Source: Opisthocomus hoazin (taxonomy: Eukaryota; Chordata; Aves; Opisthocomiformes; Opisthocomidae). Taken from it: DNA of 64,000 nucleotides. This document shows, one piece after another, positions 12,301-21,300 of this stretch. Under the pieces are notes generated by a model. That model searched no databases. It was not told the origin of the DNA and saw only the letters and a list, made by a program, of their open reading frames with translations. Location of the stretch: contig NC_134419.1 of the NCBI RefSeq assembly GCF_030867145.1, positions 2,108,001 to 2,172,000 on the forward strand. Direction: 5' to 3'. Made by a program: the position numbers and the translations under genes. Position 1 is the first letter of the stretch, and every line of letters starts with the position of its first letter.

Positions 12301-15300
12301 CTCAGTTGGATTTATTATTACCTGTAGTTTACTTATTAAATATTTATTTGGGAAAACTCTAGCATTCAGCTAGATCACGGGACCTCAGAAGACTCCCCGC
12401 ACACAGGCAGGACACTGTGGAAGGGGTTTTTTTTCTTTCTTCTGTCTCTAAGAAGAAGATGTTTCCTCAACTTTCCCTTCCAGAGCTTTAAGTTCAGACA
12501 GGCTAGCGTGACTTGCCATGGCCTTTTCTGCCCCTCCTGAAACCTGAACGTTGGTACGGGTACGCTGCATCCGTCGCAATAAAATAGTCATTACGCTAGC
12601 TGAGAGCTGCGGTGCCCTGCCTGCCTCAGCACTTTGCAAGCAGAGGGGGCTTCGCAGGAGGCAAAACTTCACTGAATACTCAACTATGCTCTTGAAATAT
12701 GAAAGGACACAGTTCCTTTTTTTCCCCCTTAACATTTCAGTGACACTGGTTTCTATTTCTCTTTGCCATAACGCAGAGACCCTCTATTATGAGGTTTAAA
12801 ATCTTGGGGAAAGCAGATCTTGGCAGCCTCATAAAATAGGTGTTATTCTACAAAATGTTCAAGCTACAATGCTCTAGAAAAATGACAGACGAAGATCTAG
12901 GTTTCAGATGCGCGTGCTGAGCTTTGCCTCACTGCGGACACTTTTTTGTGTAGGAGGCCAAAGAAAACTATGGGGAATGCTGTCCCAAACATTTTTCCTT
13001 TGTGCTCACTAGAGTATGTAAAATGAGTGGGAAAAAAAGTATATCAAAAGGAGAAGTAAAAATAGGTATTAATCTGATTTGAAAACCTACCTTCCCCTTT
13101 TTTGTGCGCCTTGCGCGTCAGCAGGGCTCATTCCAGCCCACGTTTGGGAAGCTGAGCCCACAGAGGCAAGGTTGCGGAGCGTTGTTTCACCGGGAGACGG
13201 CCCTGCTGAAGGGCAGCCACGCGCCCAGAGACCCTGGCGCAGCTCTGCAATCGCGCAACAGCTCCTGCTGCAGCCTTGTCCCGCCCGCAGCTGGTTTCAA
13301 AGCCCCTCCGCCAAACAGCTGGGAGGGTCCTATAAAAACTAAATCTTTGCTCAGCTGTACCTAGTCCTTTACAACGTACCAGAACCAGAGACTTGTACGA
13401 TGCCGTGTAATTCATTTCTAGGGGTGATGGTCACTTCCTGGGACTTGTACGATTCATCTCATGTCCTGGAAATAGAACCTGTGTCGAAAGCAGAAGCTAG
13501 CAGAGCCACAACTGGGAGAAGCAGCAAACCTCGTACAACCAAAGAGCACGATCACACTACATCTGTCTCTTCTGATGGAGGTAACATGTTTTCCAGGTTT
13601 ACACTTCCGCTGTGTCTTTATCCTTCTACACCATGCACATCACTATGGTGCGTGGTGAAAACTACATGACGAAAATGCGTCGTCTCCCTGTCTGGCACTT
13701 CAAAAAATGAAAGTTTGCTAAAGAATCTTGGACAGGTCTGCACCAAGACCTTTTCTGTACAATGCCATCATAAACGATGCTAAAGAACAATGAATAGTCA
13801 GTGGCAAAGTTTGCTGGTACTAACTCACTTAGGACAGTAGAAGCAAAACACCAGTTGCAAAAAATTCCAGAAGTATCTCATCGTACTGAGTATTTGAGCA
13901 ATAAAACAAAATTAAAGCAAGAAAAAATAACGCAAATATTTTTTTATGAGATAGATCCTTCTATGCTTTTTGCAGGTGGAGGAGGAGGAGACTTCTTATC
14001 CCTTTGACTTTTACATGCAAAGTATTATCATGTTAAAACTGTTTTTTCTCATATTATCTGTTGTCAGGCAGCACAACTTCTTCTATAGTGATTTCCGAAA
14101 GCGCTGTTCTTGCCAGAATCCACGAAGAGGAGGAATGCCACTCAGAAGCTATATTAACATCAGAAAACTTTCAGCAGGATTTGTTTTTCATGGAGAGGAT
14201 TCTAATGGAGAACATTTTTCAACCCAAACTTGCAGCTTACCGGCAGTTTCCTGTCCTTATAGGTTTGTTTCTTACTGGCTGCCCTGGTTTCAGCACAAGG
14301 CTTTGCGTGCTATTGAAAGTCATGGAGTTATGTCCCTCCTTGCATGTCTTTACAGACAACAGGTCATTTAAGAAATAGACAAAGGAGAGGAGAGTTTGTG
14401 AGATATCAATGTGAACTTTGCAGTTTTACGCTCACTTTAACAGACATCCCTACAACACTTTGTGGAAGAACTGAATGAATGAATTCTGAACTGGCTCATC
14501 CCCCCTTATCACCACAAACTTAGACTTACTCAGAATATTAGTCAGGCTTGTTTCCCGACAGTGAAGATACAGATTAATTCTGCTACTTCTCCAACCATTT
14601 TTTGCATTGGAATGCCTTTTACGTTTCTTTAATATGTATTTTATAAGGAGACTGATGGTAAACAGAAGTTGCAGCCCGACAGATGTTCAGTGTCTAACAT
14701 GAAATACATACATTGCAGACTGTAAGAGGCATTACCCGGACCCAAGTGCTCCATAATATTTTACCTTTTACAGGAGTTCCACCTCAACACAGGGATTTAA
14801 AAAAAAAAAAAAAAAAGGCAGATTCACACTGGTTTTACTGTATTGCACTGCTTCATGTCATAGAGAGTTTCAGTTTCTCAGGCAATGACCCTGTTATATT
14901 CTGTCACTCGTCAGGAACTAGCTACAGCTGGGGCACGGTGCTGGCCAGGAGTTTTGTTCTGACAATATGGCAGTTATTGTGTTCTTATTTTGTTAACAGT
15001 GATCTGACATCAATTTACGTAAAATAAAGGGGTGAGCAAACAAACAAAAAAAGTATTGAGCAAATGCAGTCTAAAAATATGCTCTACACTTAATTTTCCT
15101 AAGTAATGGGCAACTTATTACAGCATCATGTAACTTAGCTACAGTGTTACAGCACCAATGCGTAAGTGTGGATCTTTAAAATTTGGCACCTAACTTGAAA
15201 ACATCCTGGTTTAAACAAAATTTTAAATATGAGAGATTAGGAACATTCCTGGTGGGAGGTGGACATAAACACGTAACTTGTTGCTGGGTAGCTAAATCCC

Positions 15301-18300
15301 CTCATTAAACACTGGAGCGTAACTGGCACACTGCAGCCTAACCCAGCCATCTTCTGCGGCCCTGTCAACATGTTAGCCACAGTTTTAGGAGTTAGGATGT
15401 CTTAATTCCTCAAATCTTCACTATTTCTTTTGCTGCAAACTATTTGCTGGAAGGGCAGATTTTTCTTCTGATGTGAATGACCGGAGTTAGATAAATGAGG
15501 TGTTACTACTCAGACTCTACCATATTTGTGCATTTTAGATCCCAACGTTACATCAGACGCTAGTGGTACAGTAGCAGCCGTGAAAGAAGCTGAACAGAAA
15601 GAACATGGCAAGGAAAAGAAGGATAAGGAAGAGCAGAAGGAAGCACTCCTTGACCCATCAATTCTGTCAGATCTAAATAAAACCCCAGAAGAAATTGTGC
15701 CTCCCAGACTGGAATGGCTGTGGTCATATACCTGTGATTTAACTAACGGTCTCACTGTGAGCAGCATGGCTTGGAGCAAAGTGAACCCAGTGAGTTAACA
15801 AATCGTGTCTTCTAAGCTGTTTGCAAAATGGTATAAGCAGTTGTTGGTGTGCATAAACTCCTGATTTTGATGTACGTTGGTGGGAGGGATCTCAGAGAGG
15901 TCCCTACAGTCAGGTAGGTTGTCTTTGCATCCCACTCTCTGCATTTTGTCCTTCCATACAACAACATGGCTACATTATTCTACCGGTTGGACAGCTGTAC
16001 TAGCTCCTTTTGCAGCTAATGTTGGGAGACAAAAGTAGAAGTATTGTTACCTATTCCATTAAATAGTGCGCATTAAAATATGGTTACAGTATAATGTGTA
16101 TTCATCTCTGGAAAGGGACATATTTTTATGATGGCCAGGGAGGGGATGTTGCAAACACAACTGATAGTGGCTATGAATGCACTTTTAGTTGAACCACTTT
16201 CCAGTATTCTAGAAATTCTGAAATGCTGCTCTTCCTGCGTGTTAATTCTACTTGCATACGACACAAGCGTTACTTTTCCAGACTTTGCACCGAGAGTCAC
16301 TGTTAGCAGAAAGTTGCCTGTTAAAAAAATACAACTGAACTTCAAGTTAAACTGAGATATATCTGTTAATCTGTGCTTCTAGGACCTTCTAGCTGTTGGG
16401 TACGGAGCATTTGATTTTAAGGAACAGAAGAAAGGCTTGGCTTGCTGTTGGTCGTTGAAGAACCCCATGGTAACAAGCAGCCAGTTTATTTTCTTTCTTT
16501 CTCTTCAATGCATTTTTCTGCTATACTATTTCTGCTTTATTTATTTCCCCTCTTCTGTTTCAAAAAGCAAGACCTAGCCAGTAAGGTTGAATTTGCTAGC
16601 CCAAAGCACACATTTCTGGAAAACTGATTCCGACCGCAGTACCTAGCGATGTGCTGAAATCTTGACCCAAGGACAGTGCCTGCCGGAGGCAGCTGAGTTT
16701 CTGTGCCTGTCCCTCCTCTCAGCTGACACTCGCAGCAGAGGTGCTGGCTGCGCTGGCGGTTTGGTAACACGGACATCTGCTCGCAGGAACTAAACCCAGT
16801 GCACACAGGCCACCAAACAACCAACAGGTGATGGCAGCTCTCAGGCAGCGCCAGTCTACGCTAGGCAACTTAGCAACGCAGATCTCTCCATCCCATTTCC
16901 CATCCTAGAGCAACCTCCCCAAGACTCTTGCGTTATTACTGTGGGTAGACCCAGGTGTGCAGAAAATATTTTTTAGGCTGGAAAAGTCTTGAGCACAGCA
17001 GAAGTGAAAATAAATTAATTTACCCTTTGTTTTTCAAAATCTATAGACCGTTAGTTCAATGCTTCCAAACTTTCATTACAGAGAACATCTGTACTTTAAA
17101 TTTAAGGATTTTCTTTTCCAATCCATTTTCTGTTGCACCATGAAATTCTGTTAGGCTGAAGGAAAAAAGTGAGAAGTATATAATATAATTATCTACTCTC
17201 ACTTCTCATAATACCGTCAAAAAGTCAGTAGATTTCATAGATGTAATATTTATATCTTTACATACCCATCTGAAAAGTGATCCTTTCTAAACTAGCCATT
17301 TTTAAAAATGATCGTGGATATCTCAGTTACAAAGTGACACAGTAAAAACCATCTGACTGCCATCGAATCACACAACTCTAGTTTGATTTGTTCTACAAGC
17401 TTCACTTGGCCAAAACTGTGTATTATACTATTTTAAAGCATGCAGAGTCACGTCTTTGGTGCATATGGATCACGCCAACAACAACCAAATACTGCTGGGT
17501 TCCCTGGTGTCACCATAGTCCTCAAGTCCCTAACCTTAAGAAATCAGACCTGGCGCACACACTGAAATACAGTTCTTTGCAAACTAACACTCTACTGCTT
17601 CCATTTCAAGAGCTCAGTGCAGCGACTTTTAGGATTTAATCTTACAACAGAGCTGAGTAAGTTGTTTGGTTACATGGAGAAACCACATGGAAGTAGCAGT
17701 TTACAGATGACCTGAAGTATGTTAGGTTGCATTTAATCTGCAGCTAAGTGTCTGTAACTGGAAAGGTACTTACCTTCATATTGCCAGATGGAAAACAACG
17801 GCAGAAATTTTCCAAAATGCCAAGTTTGTTATAAAAAAAACCTCAGTCAAACAAAAACCCCACATAGCTGAATGTTAGGGAACTTGATTTTTAGATATTT
17901 GGAGTAGGCCCATCTAACTTATTTTACAGTGTCATATTTCTGCATAGTCTTTATTTTTTCCTAATTTTATCAGCTGTAGCAAGAAATAAACTGAACCATT
18001 TAGAATACAGTACCTAGTTTCTGTCTAGAAGTAGTCACTATGGTCATCAGCACTTGAATTTTCCAACAGAGCCTGGCGATTCACTATCCAGTATTGAGAA
18101 GACTGAGGTAAATTGAGAAACTAACTTAAAATGTTCTTGTCTTTTTCTACTGGTCAGTGGCCAGAGCGTATTTTCCGGTGTGAGCACAGTGTTACTGCTT
18201 TGGATTTTTCTATGGCAAGCCCGAACCTTTTGGCAGTTGGAATGTCCAATGGTTCTGTCGCAATCTATAATGTACGGAGTTGTAAGGACACTGCGCTTTT

Positions 18301-21300
18301 GGACAGCAGGTAAGGCTACGATTTCCCATGTCCTCCCACCTTGGTCACGTCTTAGCACATAACAAATAGAAGAATCTCTACAGCTGAGAAGCTGGGGGAA
18401 TAGTAACTCTTGAGAAGTAAGGCTTCTGAACGCTCAGGGGTGTTGCACAATTTTTTCATTTCCAGCTTTTGTCAGTATCTTGCAGTTTTGACTGGAAATA
18501 CCTACATAAACACTGAATACTCTCAAACACTAGAAGTTTCCGGAGCAAAATTGTGGACACAGAACTTTATGGTTACGCATAAATGCCTGGAAGCACCAGC
18601 GTGGGCCACCCAGACATTTCCCATCTGCCTGCTTACACCGATACAGCCAAATCCTCAGCCGCGGCCCTGCTCCCTCTGCACTGCCACCATTCTCTGTTCT
18701 TACTTCCGCTGATAAACGCTTGCATTACCTTAACACCACTGGTCCTTCTTTGGGGTACGAAACTCTGCGCCGCTGCTGCGCACACAGAGCGAGTTCCCCA
18801 CATTGGAAAAGTCAAACAAATGAGTGCTGTGCTCTGACTTTTTAAGAAAATGTAGCAAGTTACCACCATATATAATTTTATATTCCATGTATTAACTAGG
18901 ACAATCCTGCCCCAGATAATAAATCCTTATGGGAGACCAGTGGTAGCTTTTGCTGTTTTCTCACTGATTCCACATGCCAAAAATGGAGAGAATACCAGAA
19001 TCGGCAAGGGATAAACAGGAATGAAGAAGAAAATGAGGGGGAGGGGGTGATCAGGGAGACATGCCCTAAGGGCAGCTCCCCAGGTCTAGGGCACTCCCCT
19101 ATAAAGTGCAGACTGACTTCATGATTCAAGTGGCCACAAAAGGTGTGTCAGCACATGAACAGTGCCCCAAAACGAAATATCAAACATGATCGATGAAAGA
19201 AAAAATTTCCTGGAGTAAACAGCCAGTGTTCAGATTTTTTTTTTAAAGAAAAGCTAAACAACATTTCTGTCATAAGACTTGACGTTCATGACAATGTGAA
19301 AGGTTAATTACTTTTCATATATATTGTCTTGGTTTTGTTCATATATGATTTATCATGCGCATCTTTTGTCCCAGTGAATCCTTAAATAGACATACAGGTC
19401 CTGTATGGCAACTGAGGTGGGTGGAACAGGACAGAGGTGCAACAGAAGATGGCAAAAAAGAGAGATTAATCTGCATCTCAGCAGATGGCCGCGTAACCGA
19501 GTGGCTGATACAGAAAAGACTAGATTGCACTGGTAAGCGTTCTGCCCTGCAGCTTTTCTGCAGAGGGATAATACCTGAAATTGCAATTGCTTCATTTTAT
19601 TTCAGGTGACATTCTTTTATACCAGTTATCATGCACAAAACATTTCAGAGCTGTTGAGCATCCCAAAGAAACGTTCATAGCACTGTCACATCCCTGTTTG
19701 ACAAAACTTCTTGCTATTTGCACAGATCTGATGAAAATAAAGCGAACAGAAAGTGAGAAGAAAAAATTACCAGGTGAGAAAGAAAGGAAACGTGAAGCTC
19801 TGATATCTCAGCAGGCAGCTGGAATGTGCTTTGACTTCCATCCAAAGGTAGGAAGTCCGTCCTGGCTAAAGTATTATCCAGGTAAACTGTGCAGCAGGGG
19901 TGAGATCCTCAGCTGGAGCTACCTTAATATGCACTAGCCTGGGACTTGGCACTGGCATTTAAAGCATATTTAGTTCTGAAACAAATTGCTTCTTGGCTAA
20001 TAACAGTTTTACCCAAAACGGATGGTATGGCAAACCAAGCAAGTAGTCCCTGAGTGTGAACAACTGTATCATTTCAGCCACGTTACTCACGTTTGCTGCG
20101 GGCCAGGGTAGCTTTCCTCTGTGCATTGATCAAATCAGTGAGAGTTTGACCGTTCAGCATCTCCCGAGCCTACGGCTTAGATGGCTGTGCTTCTCCCCCT
20201 TATCCAGCTGAAGATTTTGTCCTCGGACTATTTGGAGAATTGATGTGTTCGCCCATGTGGATCGCAGAAAGTCCGAGGCTTTCAGGAGTCAGAAATCACA
20301 GTGCCTGTTCTGCACAGGTGGAGAACACGCAGAGCAGATCCGATGCATTCGGGCACGGCTGTATGGGCTGCACATACACCTCTGCCGCACGCAGGCAAGC
20401 GGCCCACCACATCATCCTGGCAACCCCACCTTAGATCTTCAGAGGACTGTCACTGCCAAACCCATCCAGTCCTTTACGTACTTTTGGATGAGTGATAAAT
20501 AAGTTAATGCCATTTAGGCTACTTTTACCTTTCTTTCAGGATTCTAATTTTTATCTTGCTGGAACAGAAGAGGGTCACATCCACAAGTGTTCTTGTTCAT
20601 GCAGTAAGCAGTTTCTAGAAACGTACCGAGGCCATAAGGTGAGTGATGCATAGAAAAAGTAATGACAGCAGAAGCTGTTCAGTTAAGTTCACAAACGTAA
20701 TAGCTTCTTTGCTTATATTTACTAAGCAACACATCTGCAACAAAAGAAACCTAAACTTCTTTTCTTGTATTAGGAGTGAATTCCCATAGCACAAAGCATC
20801 ACAGTCTTACAGGATTACTTTCTACACTATAAGGATTTTTTTTTTTTAAAAGTCATTTATTAAAACTTGTACCAGAAACTGTTTTAAAGCTTTAGTTCTG
20901 GCTTTATTTTAAGAAAGCAATCAGTAACCTGATTGTCCTGCAAACCACAGCTGAATAGTCTTACCTCAGAGAAAGATGGCAGAACTTACAGCACCTCTTT
21001 TTCTGACAATCTTTGCTTCACCCAAGCAGCTCCCCTTTCAGCACCAGCTTCTCCTAACAACTGGTGGAGGGACAGAAGCAGCTGAGTGCTTTTTATTCCC
21101 AAGACCTCTCCTGTCTTACCACATCGGCTGCGTCCTGATTTCCTATGGGTACACGTAACACAATGCTGGTTTTGCTGTTAAGGTCAGAGCAGTCAGGGAT
21201 TTCCACGAAAGGTCACTATTGAAAACCACCCTGTGAGGCCGTAGCTCTAGAATAACACAAAGTTCTTTTTTGTTTCTTCCCAAACACCAAGGGTCCTGTG

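Noticed and set aside
12448-12735. Minus-strand frame ending in SLSELKALEGKVEETSSS, looking protein-like
   Set aside because: Lies in DNAI4 intron 6 region on the opposite strand without recognisable family, splice partner or repeat signature; treated as chance, though a decayed retrocopy cannot be excluded.
13390-13453. 12-bp direct repeat gacttgtacgat at 13390 and 13442 around the exon-7 acceptor
   Set aside because: 52 bp apart, not in frame with each other, one copy is conserved coding sequence (WDLYD); probably coincidence.
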